This document shows positions 46,180 to 55,204 of a stretch of 64,000 bases of DNA, in pieces; the stretch's first letter is position 1; the number at the start of each line of letters is the position of its first letter. The position numbers were made by a program, and so were the translations under genes. The DNA is taken from assembly GCF_004168585.1 (NCBI RefSeq), contig NZ_PGVH01000056.1, positions 252,576 through 316,575 on the forward strand, written 5' to 3'. Source of the DNA: Shewanella sp. OPT22 (GTDB lineage Bacteria; Pseudomonadota; Gammaproteobacteria; Enterobacterales; Shewanellaceae). Below the pieces are notes generated by a model, which saw only the letters and a program-made list of their open reading frames with translations, was not told the origin of the DNA and searched no databases.

Positions 46180-47127
46180 CTATCGAGTTCTCACTGTTAG
46201 CTCACCTGAGATAGTACTCATTTTTATCGAGGCTGATGCTTTGCCTGTTGAGAAACTTAAAGACTCTGCCCGCGTATACTTTTGTTTTTTCGGCTTATCA
46301 TGAGTCAAACGATTGTTAATGTCGCCACCAGGACCACCGTCTAATTCGAAACTCGCATTTGGCTTTTTGGAGAAGCTTAGCTCTATATCACCACTCACGC
46401 TTTCAGCTCTTACTCGCTCAATATCACCCGGTAACTTAATCTGAGCATCTCCACTCACAACTCTGACTTCAAGCTGATTCACTTTACTAAACTGAGCTTC
46501 AAGCTCGCCAGAAATAAGTTCAGCCTCAATATCTTTTGCGTGACTTGTCGACACTAAATTGCCACTGACTAAGGTATAACGAACACGACCGTTACTGTTG
46601 GTGTCTTTTATTTTCCCAGATATAGCAGAGAATTTGATCTTGCCAGATAAGTTGACTGCGTTGATGTTTCCAGAGACCGAACTTAATGTCGAGGCACCAT
46701 TGATCTGAGCTGCATTGACATTACCACTCACGGTTTCAACATCAATATCACCTTCCAGTTTACCGAGTTTGAAGTCAGTACTGACACCATCCGCATCAAG
46801 GTTAACCTTTCTCGGCACCATGATAACGAGGTTACTGCCCTTCGCATTGGAATCATTTAATCTACGAGGCAATTTGTCTTTAATTTTTATCGAATCTCCA
46901 TTGCGCTCAAAAATAAGCCCCTCACTTTTTTCATCTAAGGTTCCTTTAACTTTAACTTGAGGCTTATTCCATGTCTCAATATCAATATTTCCTCTAATGA
47001 TCTCAATATACACCGTCGGCATTGTTGAAACATCGAGAGTTTTGTTCACCTGCTCTGCTGCTAATGTACTCAATGGCAGCATACTAAGTGCGACCAGAGT
47101 CGAAATAAATCGTTTCATCATCCTCAT
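46180..47127 (-). CDS. DUF4097-family exported protein
   Basis: A 315-residue protein with a signal peptide (STLVALSMLPLSTLAAEQ). The chain is almost entirely short beta strands with repeated S-G-N/D/K motifs (SGNINAVNLSGKIKFSAISG), the beta-helix pattern of DUF4097. Such proteins often lie next to ECF sigma factors and are thought to act in envelope stress. The start may be 47127, 47121 or 47118; AGGATGAGG lies directly ahead. It is the third gene of the sigma factor operon. Confidence 0.85.
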   Translation of the reverse strand: MRMMKRFISTLVALSMLPLSTLAAEQVNKTLDVSTMPTVYIEIIRGNIDIETWNKPQVKVKGTLDEKSEGLIFERNGDSIKIKDKLPRRLNDSNAKGSNLVIMVPRKVNLDADGVSTDFKLGKLEGDIDVETVSGNVNAAQINGASTLSSVSGNINAVNLSGKIKFSAISGKIKDTNSNGRVRYTLVSGNLVSTSHAKDIEAELISGELEAQFSKVNQLEVRVVSGDAQIKLPGDIERVRAESVSGDIELSFSKKPNASFELDGGPGGDINNRLTHDKPKKQKYTRAESLSFSTGKASASIKMSTISGELTVRTR

Positions 47128-47128
47128 C

Positions 47129-47671
47129 CTACATTGTTTTAATCGTTTCCATTTGTTGAATTTTTGAGTGTTGCTTTAGCAGTTCCAGCTCTCGTCCCTG
47201 AGTCCAAAGCCACAAATCCCATAACTGCTTATTACTTGGTTCACGCTTGAGTTCATTAATGATGGAAGTCTGAGCTTCTCTTAGCTTAAGTAGCCCCCCC
47301 TTAAAATCACTTTGCTCTGTTAAATTCACTTGCTTGAGCTGGCTTTGCTCAATCGCTTTAATTTGCGACAGGTGCTGCTGATTTAAGGTATCAATTAGTT
47401 TTTCTAACCTGTTTTCGCTTTGAAAAACTAACGATTCTGATTTTTCAACATTCACTTGCTGAATTAGAGCAAAGCTCAGCAATCCAATTAGAATTGATGC
47501 CGCAACACCAAACTTAAGATTGAATAATTTTGGCTTTGATTCATTAGGAGTGATCACATCGAGCCTTGCTTCGACCTGCTGCCATGAGCTTTTGGATGTT
47601 GAATATTCCCTTGGAAGATCATCAATCAACTGGTCGAGTTTTTTATCTAATTCTTGTTCGGCTTTAGTCAT
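47129..47671 (-). CDS. Putative anti-sigma factor, single-pass membrane protein
   Basis: A 180-residue protein with about 50 cytoplasmic residues (LDQLIDDLPREYSTSKSSW), one membrane helix (FGVAASILIGLLSFALIQQV) and a periplasmic coiled coil (SENRLEKLIDTLNQQHLSQI). This topology and the position right after an ECF sigma gene fit an anti-sigma factor. I see no zinc-binding HxxxCxxC motif. ATG 47671 overlaps the sigma gene stop by one base. Confidence 0.75.
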   Translation of the reverse strand: MTKAEQELDKKLDQLIDDLPREYSTSKSSWQQVEARLDVITPNESKPKLFNLKFGVAASILIGLLSFALIQQVNVEKSESLVFQSENRLEKLIDTLNQQHLSQIKAIEQSQLKQVNLTEQSDFKGGLLKLREAQTSIINELKREPSNKQLWDLWLWTQGRELELLKQHSKIQQMETIKTM

Positions 47672-48201
47672 CAAAGCATCTCCTTTAATAACTTACGAGC
47701 TCGATGATATTGCGCCTTACTGGTACCTGTAGCAATCTTCAATAAGTTGGCAATTTCGTCATGGCGATAGCCTTCTACAGCATGTAATACAAACACAATT
47801 CGTGCTCTTTCAGGCAGTTTCATGATCAGTTGGTCCAGCTCGTCATATTCATCTTCTTTGATTGGATCATTGACATTTTCAAAGCCCAAGAACCGTTGTG
47901 TCCATGACTTGTGCTTTTTGATTGTGGTTAAACTTTGATTCACCACCAGCTTGTGCAGCCAAGTAGAAAATTGGCTATCACCTCGAAAGCTCGGCAATTT
48001 TTGCCATAAACGCACAAAACAGTCTTGAGTGATCTCTTCTGCAATACTTGGGTTACTGCTCAGACGCAACGCCAAAGCATAGACACGCTGATGATGTAAC
48101 TCATAGAGCGAACGAAAAGCATTACGGTCGCCAGCAGCAGCTTTAGCTATCCATTCACTTTCTTGAGAAATCGATTGATGTTGTTCAACCAACGCCAGCA
48201 A
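47671..48201 (-). CDS. ECF-type RNA polymerase sigma factor
   Basis: A 176-residue group 4 sigma factor. Region 2 is in DRNAFRSLYELHHQRVYALA and AEEITQDCFVRLWQKL. Region 4 is in LPERARIVFVLHAVEGYRHDEIA, ending with the DNA-contacting helix TGTSKAQYHRARKLLK. The start is probably TTG at 48201 with AAGGA 7 bases ahead. It heads a three-gene operon with a membrane anti-sigma-like protein and a DUF4097 protein, so it probably governs an envelope response. Confidence 0.93.
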   Translation of the reverse strand: MLALVEQHQSISQESEWIAKAAAGDRNAFRSLYELHHQRVYALALRLSSNPSIAEEITQDCFVRLWQKLPSFRGDSQFSTWLHKLVVNQSLTTIKKHKSWTQRFLGFENVNDPIKEDEYDELDQLIMKLPERARIVFVLHAVEGYRHDEIANLLKIATGTSKAQYHRARKLLKEML

Positions 48202-48285
48202 AGTATCTTCCTTGTTTTTTTATTTTATTACTGGTTAGACTGCCTGAAATATGAAAAAGGTTTAAATGGAATTTAAAATTATTAA

Positions 48286-48317
48286 GAAAATTGAGCTTCA
48301 AAGATAATGAAGCTCAA
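48286..48317 (-). terminator. Terminator of the ornithine cyclodeaminase-like gene
   Basis: TTGAGCTTC (48291-48299) and GAAGCTCAA (48309-48317); the minus strand continues with TTTTCTT. Confidence 0.8.
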
Positions 48318-48327
48318 TTCGAAAAGG

Positions 48328-49275
48328 TTATTTTGAATGTTGATATACCAGTTGAGCTGTCGCTAAATCACCAATTGCACTGCCTACAGATTTAAATAAA
48401 GTGATTTCTTCATCCGTTTGGCGACCGTTATGCTCTCCTTTACAAAGATCAGTTAACTCAGCTTTCACTTCGTCTAATGAAAACACACCTTCACTGACAG
48501 GCAATAGCAGCTCACCTGCTTCAGCAAAGCAATTAACTTTAGAATCAACAAACACACTCGAACGGCTGAGTAATTGACTGTCACATTCTCTGGCAGTCTT
48601 TAGGTGATTCCCAACTAAATCGACATGCGTTCCTTCAGAAACCAATGAGCCATCAAACAGAGGCTCAGGTGATCGGGTTGCACAGCTGATGATATCAGCC
48701 CAGCCAACGCTCTCGTTTAAATCAGTACAACGTGATACTTCTATATCGGGACGTTTAGCTTTAATTTCAGAAATGACCGCATCTATTTTTTCAGAGCTTC
48801 GTCCCCACACTCTTATTTGGGTTATATCACGCACACAAGCATGGGCTAAAGCCATATACGATGCCAAATTCCCTGTTCCACAAAGTAGTAATTTGGATGC
48901 ACTTTCCCGTGCGAGTAATTGACTTGCTAAACCTGAAACTGCAGCAGTACGCCAATAAGTTGCCGATGTACCATCGACCACAGCCTGAGGCACACCCGTT
49001 TTACGATCAAAAATCATAATTTGGGCATAGATACTTTTTAATTTATCCGAGTGCTTAGGATTATCTGGCATGTAAGTGAAGGCTTTTACTGCAATGGTTT
49101 CTTCACTCCAAGACGGCAAAACCGCAAATGCATCGTGGTTTTCACTATTAGGTTCAAGCTCAAATACTTGTCTTTGTGGCATACCAAATGGCTGAGAAAA
49201 TGTCCGTTTTAATGTGCTAATCAGCGCTTCGAATGAGAGGGTTTGACGTACATGATTTTCATCGAGTAAAAGCAT
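48328..49275 (-). CDS. Ornithine cyclodeaminase/mu-crystallin family enzyme
   Basis: A 315-residue protein of the OCD/mu-crystallin fold. The Rossmann motif is LLLCGTGNLASYMALAHACV, preceded by DGTSATYWRTAAVSGLAS. GTHVDLVGNH and FVDSKVNCFAEAGELLLP are typical of this family. Members include ornithine cyclodeaminase, ketimine reductase and delta-1-pyrroline-2-carboxylate reductase, which the sequence alone does not separate. Probably monocistronic. Confidence 0.88.
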   Translation of the reverse strand: MLLLDENHVRQTLSFEALISTLKRTFSQPFGMPQRQVFELEPNSENHDAFAVLPSWSEETIAVKAFTYMPDNPKHSDKLKSIYAQIMIFDRKTGVPQAVVDGTSATYWRTAAVSGLASQLLARESASKLLLCGTGNLASYMALAHACVRDITQIRVWGRSSEKIDAVISEIKAKRPDIEVSRCTDLNESVGWADIISCATRSPEPLFDGSLVSEGTHVDLVGNHLKTARECDSQLLSRSSVFVDSKVNCFAEAGELLLPVSEGVFSLDEVKAELTDLCKGEHNGRQTDEEITLFKSVGSAIGDLATAQLVYQHSK

Positions 49276-49647
49276 ATTTAATTCTTCTCAAAAGATAGTT
49301 TTGCATACTTTATACCTAATATTTTTATTATTGAACAAATAATTTTTTTTAGACATTTTTCTTTTTTAGTTCTATTGAACCCCAAACCACTTTAAGCTAA
49401 CACTCTCCAGTGGCACACTCATTTTATGCTCCCTGAAACTGTCTACGAAGCTTTCATTACCAAAGGCTCAAGCTATTTTTGTTTTCTTTATTTGTCTCTT
49501 AGAGTCTATATCTGAATAACATGAAGCTAAATCATGAACATTTGTAATTGGAAGTCATGGATACATAATCATCGATTCAATATAGCCACAGATTAAAGTA
49601 AATATGGAGCATTTGAATATCACATATTATTAATCATGATTTAAGCT
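49276..49647. other. Intergenic stretch between two minus-strand genes
   Basis: About 370 AT-rich bases. It holds a short plus-strand frame (ATG 49425, about 29 codons, MLPETVYEAF) that I do not regard as a gene. No repeat or terminator seen. Confidence 0.4.
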
Positions 49648-51591
49648 CTAAAGCTTTATTTGATGCCTCATAAATATGAGTAAACTCTCTACTAATCCTC
49701 CCGATATCAAACTCACTTTTATGGACTCTCCCATAAGAGTTACCTTAGCTTTTCCATTCAACTCAATCATAAGGATATTAATTAATAACTGTTCTTTTTG
49801 TTGGATAGCTCTCTTTAATAATATTTTTTTCTGCTCTACGGTCATGAAATCCAGACACTTTCTTCCTTCTAGCTCAAAAATATCTTTAATATGAAGGTTC
49901 TCAACATCAATAATTCCAATATCACTTTCATTTAGACTTTCCATTAATGCGAAAAAAATCTCTTTATCTCCGACAAGAAAGCCTGCTAGTAATTTCAAAC
50001 TTTTTGATTGACGCTCACCTTTCAACTTATCAATGAGCTCTTGTTTTAAAAACGGGTGGATAGTAATTATCAGATAAACAACATTTTGAATGAGTGTTTT
50101 CTCAGCACATATTCTCTTGAATTGCTCCCGTGAAAATATATTCTGTTCAAAAAAATGAGCAAAGTCTTCAATATTATTAATTCCAAACATTAACGACGCT
50201 ACAACCTCAAGTCGCTCGTTACTTAAATCCCAAGATAGCCCTTCTTGTTCTAATTCAAGAGCATTGCATCTCAACAAACTATGCCAACTCTCTTGTACAT
50301 CAGACAGTGAACTCACACTGCTCATCACACCCTTTTTAACTCCTGGTGTGAAAGAGATAGATAATTGAGTCATTCTTTCAACTAACAGAAACAAGCAATT
50401 TGCTGCTTCTGTTTTTTTAAGTTCAATCTCAAACAAAATTGAATGACGCGGGTTAATTCCTTCGTCATTATCCATCCCAAATGAACAGGCTGAATTTGAA
50501 GATATAGAATCAATATCAGCTCTATTAGAAGTACTTTTTATTGTTATTTCTTCTGATTTTTCATCATCAAAGGCTGAAGTATCACTGTTAACCCTAGTAT
50601 TTTCTGGGATAAAGAAATTTTCTTCATCCCTCACTGATGGAGCTTTCTTTGAACTAATGCTTGCTGAGCTAATACTTGTCGAATTAGTGGCTGATGAGCT
50701 GCCGCTAAACGAGCACAAACTGCCACAGCATTCCATCCCACCTTCCTCATCAAAAAATGTTGTGTCATCCAAACTCTCCATAGAGCTACTTTTAGAAGCA
50801 GGCTCACCGACCTCATGATTTAATCTCGTTTGAATCTTATCGCTATTAGCCATCTTGTTACGTTCTATAATCTCTGCAGTCAAATGCTCCTCATATTCAT
50901 GCCTAAGGCTTGAGGCATAACTTAGAAGAAAAAAAGGAGAACTTTTCAGTGACTTTAATAATAAGGAAACGGTTTGAGCGACTTTGAATTCTTTGGGAGT
51001 TAATTCTGTATATTTGGTTCTCTGGCGGGGATATAGCTGTTGACGTAAATACTTAAAGATTTTTTCCTCAGTTTTTGGTGAATATTGCCAATCACTCTGT
51101 AATGATAACTCATGACGAATTAAGTCTTCTAAATGTGAGTATTGCAATTCCCTATACCCATCAAAGCTGTTTGTTGAAGTTAAAGTAAACTCATTTAATA
51201 GTATTTGTAATTCTTGGAATAGACCAGCTGAATCATGTTCAAGATTTTTAATGCAAGCCCCTAACGCTAACTTATACATTGGTAAGTGCTCGATACGACA
51301 ATTTTTAAATTCGCAAAATACATTACTTAACGATTGTTGAAGCTGCTGAAGTTCCTCTTCCGTTGAGAAAATGCTGAACATTTCACAGTGAGTGTATAAC
51401 TCAAATACGAGCTTCGTGAATGCTTCGACTCTAATCGGATCGGTATTTAATTCTGAAATCAACTCATTTAGCTCAGTCATGAGTTCTTGTTGAGTATGAA
51501 CCAAACCGTTGCTTTTCTGACAGCCTTTTTCAGCATCAAAATATCGGGCAGGTTCAACTCGTAGCAATGAAAAATCAGAAGTAACAGCCAT
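49648..51591 (-). CDS. Large unknown protein with Ser-rich linker
   Basis: A 647-residue protein with no signal peptide and no family I recognise. The first 250 residues look helical (LQQLQQSLSNVFCEFKN, FKVAQTVSLLLKSLKSS). The next segment is a long Ser/Thr-rich linker (SGSSSATNSTSISSASIS). The C-terminal 250 residues are again helical and Leu-rich (YLIITIHPFLKQELIDKLKG). There are no membrane helices. ATG 51591 is preferred over GTG 51600, but neither has a clear ribosome site. It stands alone. The architecture of two helical domains and a disordered linker is common among effectors, but function is unknown. Confidence 0.7.
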   Translation of the reverse strand: MAVTSDFSLLRVEPARYFDAEKGCQKSNGLVHTQQELMTELNELISELNTDPIRVEAFTKLVFELYTHCEMFSIFSTEEELQQLQQSLSNVFCEFKNCRIEHLPMYKLALGACIKNLEHDSAGLFQELQILLNEFTLTSTNSFDGYRELQYSHLEDLIRHELSLQSDWQYSPKTEEKIFKYLRQQLYPRQRTKYTELTPKEFKVAQTVSLLLKSLKSSPFFLLSYASSLRHEYEEHLTAEIIERNKMANSDKIQTRLNHEVGEPASKSSSMESLDDTTFFDEEGGMECCGSLCSFSGSSSATNSTSISSASISSKKAPSVRDEENFFIPENTRVNSDTSAFDDEKSEEITIKSTSNRADIDSISSNSACSFGMDNDEGINPRHSILFEIELKKTEAANCLFLLVERMTQLSISFTPGVKKGVMSSVSSLSDVQESWHSLLRCNALELEQEGLSWDLSNERLEVVASLMFGINNIEDFAHFFEQNIFSREQFKRICAEKTLIQNVVYLIITIHPFLKQELIDKLKGERQSKSLKLLAGFLVGDKEIFFALMESLNESDIGIIDVENLHIKDIFELEGRKCLDFMTVEQKKILLKRAIQQKEQLLINILMIELNGKAKVTLMGESIKVSLISGGLVESLLIFMRHQIKL

Positions 51592-51706
51592 AACACACAC
51601 GTTTACATATATGAAAACATCTAGCCATTATGTCCTAACAAGAGCCATTCTCAGATTAAACTTTATTAATAAAAACAATACTTAAACGTCATTCTGCTTT
51701 CATTAA

Positions 51707-51934
51707 CTACGTTTTGCGCTTTAACTTAATTAAGTGATAAACATTAACTAAACATCCAAAACCGTTCATAGCGGCAACCGGCCATGCTGAGATAGCAATA
51801 CCATAGAGAGTAAACAGAAAGCACCCTGCAAAATTAACCATTCTTAAGGGAATGATATTTTTCATCATCAAAGAAACAGCAACCAGTACAGAAGCCATGT
51901 ATCCCATAATTTCAACAATATTTATCGAATCCAT
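51707..51934 (-). CDS. Small YgjV-like inner-membrane protein
   Basis: A 75-residue protein with two to three membrane helices (IVEIMGYMASVLVAVSLMM, MVNFAGCFLFTLYGIAISAW, PVAAMNGFGCLVNVYHLI). The pattern with a central N-x-x-G and W-P-V-A motif resembles short YgjV-type inner-membrane proteins. ATG 51934 is directly preceded by GGAGGTGGT, so it is preferred over 51970. Function unknown. Confidence 0.68.
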   Translation of the reverse strand: MDSINIVEIMGYMASVLVAVSLMMKNIIPLRMVNFAGCFLFTLYGIAISAWPVAAMNGFGCLVNVYHLIKLKRKT

Positions 51935-52040
51935 ACCACCTCCCATAATGAGTAAATTACTATTAATCACTCAAATTTTAGTAAGATTAAAACCAAAAAC
52001 ACTCGCATTTTCTTAAGCGATTAAAGTGAATACAGTGAGA

Positions 52041-52643
52041 CTATTTAGGTTGTGTCTCTAAAAAACATGATTTTTGTATTTGCTTGTTAGCCCACTTGGC
52101 TAGTTGAGGTGCTCGAGATTGCCAATTTAAATGAGGGTGTCGAAAATCGAGATAATCAAGCGCACATATCAACACCAATTGCTCAGCTGATAAGCCGCTA
52201 ACTTCGTACAAATTGCTTTTTTTAGCCTCTATGTGCTTCACAGCTCGTACAATAGCGTCTTCAAAACGTTCAGTCCAAAACCGTGACCTAACACCTTCTT
52301 CTTCACGCATTTGCTCTTGGCGCAACCCGACGGCACTGTCCACTAACCCTTTGACCATCGAGAAATCAGCTGCTCTTTGCCAATCAATTTTTTCGCCAAA
52401 AAGCTTATTATTTCCATACTTTTCATCGAAATACTTGATGATCACTTCGCTATCGAAAAGTGCGCAATGATCGTCAAAAATAAGACAGGGGATTTTAGCA
52501 AGAGGGTTCGCCTCTACAAGATTGGCATTATTTTCAAAAGGATTCGAAATAACTTCGTTAATATTTGGAACATTTAAGTATCGAATAACAGCTCTTGCAA
52601 TTCGAGCATAAGGTGATGCAAGTGAATATAACAGTGTGGCCAT
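52041..52643 (-). CDS. Glutathione S-transferase family protein
   Basis: A 200-residue GST-like protein starting MATLLYSLASPYARIARAVI, the typical N-terminal contact strand. NPLAKIPCLIFDDHCALFDSEVI contains the conserved cis-proline region and the D-S-E-V pair that binds glutathione. The C-terminal helices include LVLICALDYLDFRHPHLNW. ATG 52643 has GGTAAGG ahead. It begins 11 bases after the fpr stop, so the two are probably cotranscribed. Confidence 0.85.
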   Translation of the reverse strand: MATLLYSLASPYARIARAVIRYLNVPNINEVISNPFENNANLVEANPLAKIPCLIFDDHCALFDSEVIIKYFDEKYGNNKLFGEKIDWQRAADFSMVKGLVDSAVGLRQEQMREEEGVRSRFWTERFEDAIVRAVKHIEAKKSNLYEVSGLSAEQLVLICALDYLDFRHPHLNWQSRAPQLAKWANKQIQKSCFLETQPK

Positions 52644-52654
52644 AAGTCTTACCC

Positions 52655-53401
52655 TTACCAATATTTTTCGACAGTAATATTACCTGGAGCTCTGCGTAAG
52701 TTTTTGATGAGTCCTTTATCATATAAAGCTTGTTGAGCTCCCGTAATCATACCGGGGTTTCCGCAAATCACGACTTGAGAGTCTTTTTCTGTAAGCTTAA
52801 AGCCAGCATGCTTTTCTAATCCACCGTTAATTATTGCATCCGGAATTCGATCAGAAATAGTGCCATTGACACTCTCTCTAGTAACAGAAACAATTAACTT
52901 AAATTGGTCTGGGTACTTCTCTTTAAATGCCTCAATCTGTTCAAGATAAGCTAAATCAACTTCCCCTTTCACACCATAAACTAATACAACCTTCTCATAA
53001 CGTTCCCAAGGTTCATCAGTTTCCATTATGGACAAGAATGGCCCTACCGCAGTACCGGTTGCTAAAAACCATAAATGCTTCGCAGTATGCTCTTTGGGCA
53101 GTTCTTCCAATACCATAAATCCGGCAGCTTTTTTAGAAACCTGAATTTCATCACCTTTATTTAATTGATGTAACGCAGGAGAAAGTTGGCCGTCATCAAC
53201 AGTTACAGCCAACACTTCAACATAATCTTTGCCTGGAGGATTAACCACAGAATAAGCTCTTGCAACACGCTTATCATCACGAACCTCACTTAGCTTTATA
53301 AATTGTCCCGCAATGAATGGTTCAACATCGGCAGCAATTCTTAAGCTGAAAAGTTTATCGTTCCAATCGATTCGTTCAATTACTTTTCCTGTAGTCCACA
53401 T
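52655..53401 (-). CDS. fpr: Ferredoxin-NADP+ reductase
   Basis: A 248-residue FAD enzyme transferring electrons between NADPH and ferredoxin or flavodoxin. The FAD-binding motif is RVARAYSVVNPPGKDYV (RxYSxx). The NADP domain has FLATGTAVGPFLSI and VVICGNPGMITGAQQAL, and the C-terminus ends VEKYW with an aromatic residue, as in the bacterial Fpr class. Expected role: redox balance and iron-sulfur or oxidative-stress metabolism. Confidence 0.95.
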   Translation of the reverse strand: MWTTGKVIERIDWNDKLFSLRIAADVEPFIAGQFIKLSEVRDDKRVARAYSVVNPPGKDYVEVLAVTVDDGQLSPALHQLNKGDEIQVSKKAAGFMVLEELPKEHTAKHLWFLATGTAVGPFLSIMETDEPWERYEKVVLVYGVKGEVDLAYLEQIEAFKEKYPDQFKLIVSVTRESVNGTISDRIPDAIINGGLEKHAGFKLTEKDSQVVICGNPGMITGAQQALYDKGLIKNLRRAPGNITVEKYW

Positions 53402-53651
53402 ATCTAATCCTCAGAAAATTAAGCCTAAATTATGCTGGTTAAATCAAAACTTTTATAGAACATAAAACAATCAATTATAACTATAGCTTTCTTCCTGATT
53501 TCACCCTAATGTAATTTGAGGTGAAATAAGCATCGTATCTCGTATGTCTTATAAGATATTAAGCGATGAAAAATCGCTCAAAACCATCAGAATGGTCTAG
53601 TCTTTAACTGAATACTCTGTGAGCAAGAGTGACAAGAAAAAGGAAGGAAAC

Positions 53652-55145
53652 ATGGAACAACAAATAAGTTGGGTGACAGAAGGGCTACACCTCCTCGGTA
53701 GCTTATTTTTACTGGCTATAGGTTTAGGATTCCTCGCTATCATTTACATGTACTACAAAGATAAAAGCCAAACCAAACAAGCCATTCGTCATAACTACCC
53801 TGTCATTGGAAGATTTAGATACTTATTTGAAAAGCAGGGTGAATTTTTCAGGCAGTATTTTTTCTCGCAAGACCGTGAAGAAATGCCGTTTAATCGCGCC
53901 GAAAGAAGCTGGGTATATCGGGCTGCTAAAAAAGCGGATCGCTCAATCGCTTTTGGCTCGACAAGGTTCTTAGAAACTGAAGGCGCAATCATGTTTATGA
54001 ATACCGCCTTTCCAACATTAGATACTGATGCTGCACCACCTAAGCCCATAACCGTTGGTGAAAATTGTCGTCACCCTTACACGACTTCAAAAATTTGCCA
54101 TATTTCAGGTATGAGCTTTGGCGCCCTTTCACGACCTGCGGTTTTAGCTTTATCCAACGGCGCTTCAAAAGCGGGTTGCTGGATGAATACCGGAGAAGGC
54201 GGCTTGAGCCCTTATCACCTTGATGGCGGGTGTGACATTGTTTTTCAAATAGGTACTGCAAAATATGGTGTGAGAAATAAAGAAGGTCACCTTGATGATG
54301 ACAAATTGATGGAAGTCGCTTCTCATACTCAAGTAAAAATGTTTGAAATTAAGCTCAGTCAAGGCGCAAAGCCAGGTAAAGGAGGCATCCTACCTGGTGT
54401 TAAAGTTACGGAAGAGATCGCCAATATTCGTGGTATTCATGTCGGTGAAGATTCCATAAGCCCCAACGGCCATATTGAGTTTAAAGATGTGGGTGACATT
54501 CTTGACATGATCCACCATGTACGTGAAGTAACAGGAAAACCCACTGGCGTAAAAGCGGTGATTGGTGATACTCAATGGCTAAACGACTTTTTCGATGAAA
54601 TTGAAAAGCGTGGAGTACACAGTGCACCAGACTTCTTTACTGTAGACAGCGCCGACGGAGGAACAGGTGCAGCGCCTCAATCGCTCATTGATTATGTAGG
54701 ATTACCACTCAAAGAAGGGCTGCCGATACTGGTTGATACTCTTAAAGAACGTGGATTAAAAGATCGCATTAGAGTTATTGCTTCCGGTAAATTAGTTACC
54801 CCTTCAAAAGTCGCCTGGGCTTTGGCAATAGGTGCAGACTTTACGGCTTCTGCCCGTGGTAATATGTTTGCTTTAGGTTGTATTCAAGCACTTCAATGTA
54901 ATAAAGATACTTGCCCTACAGGTATTACTACTCATAACCCAAGGTTACAAGAAGGTTTAGATCCGGCAGATAAAGCCGAACGTGTCGCCAATTATAATCA
55001 TTACTTACATTATGATTTAGAGCTTATTGCTCATTCTTGCGGTGCAGAAGACCCTAGAGATTTAGAGCGACACCATGTGAGAATTGTGATGGAAAATGGA
55101 TTGTCCGTTACGCTTGATAAATATTATTCGCATTTGAATAAATAG
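53652..55145 (+). CDS. Membrane-anchored FMN-dependent glutamate synthase-like protein
   Basis: A 497-residue protein. One N-terminal membrane helix (LLGSLFLLAIGLGFLAIIYM) precedes a glutamate-synthase alpha-chain FMN/3Fe-4S domain. Key sites are SGMSFGALSRPAVLAL, GEGGLSPYHLDGGCDIVFQI, TVDSADGGTGAAPQSLIDYV and the iron-sulfur cysteines in CIQALQCNKDTCPTGI. No glutaminase domain is present, so it may not be a full glutamate synthase. ATG 53652 follows AAGGAAGG. The distinct membrane anchor is a feature of this subgroup. Electron donor unknown; fpr lies just upstream on the other strand. Confidence 0.9.
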   Translation: MEQQISWVTEGLHLLGSLFLLAIGLGFLAIIYMYYKDKSQTKQAIRHNYPVIGRFRYLFEKQGEFFRQYFFSQDREEMPFNRAERSWVYRAAKKADRSIAFGSTRFLETEGAIMFMNTAFPTLDTDAAPPKPITVGENCRHPYTTSKICHISGMSFGALSRPAVLALSNGASKAGCWMNTGEGGLSPYHLDGGCDIVFQIGTAKYGVRNKEGHLDDDKLMEVASHTQVKMFEIKLSQGAKPGKGGILPGVKVTEEIANIRGIHVGEDSISPNGHIEFKDVGDILDMIHHVREVTGKPTGVKAVIGDTQWLNDFFDEIEKRGVHSAPDFFTVDSADGGTGAAPQSLIDYVGLPLKEGLPILVDTLKERGLKDRIRVIASGKLVTPSKVAWALAIGADFTASARGNMFALGCIQALQCNKDTCPTGITTHNPRLQEGLDPADKAERVANYNHYLHYDLELIAHSCGAEDPRDLERHHVRIVMENGLSVTLDKYYSHLNK

Positions 55146-55150
55146 CGGAA

Positions 55151-55180
55151 ATTGCAAGCAGCTTGAATGCTGCTTGCAAT
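55151..55180. terminator. Perfect hairpin between convergent genes
   Basis: ATTGCAAGCAGC and GCTGCTTGCAAT, 12 paired bases around TTGAAT, with AT-rich flanks but no long T run. Confidence 0.7.
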
Positions 55181-55204
55181 ATTGTCCTGAACATAGTCTA
55201 AAAT

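Noticed and set aside
49425-49514. Short plus-strand frame MLPETVYEAF...
   Set aside because: Only about 29 codons with no ribosome site and no flanking support.
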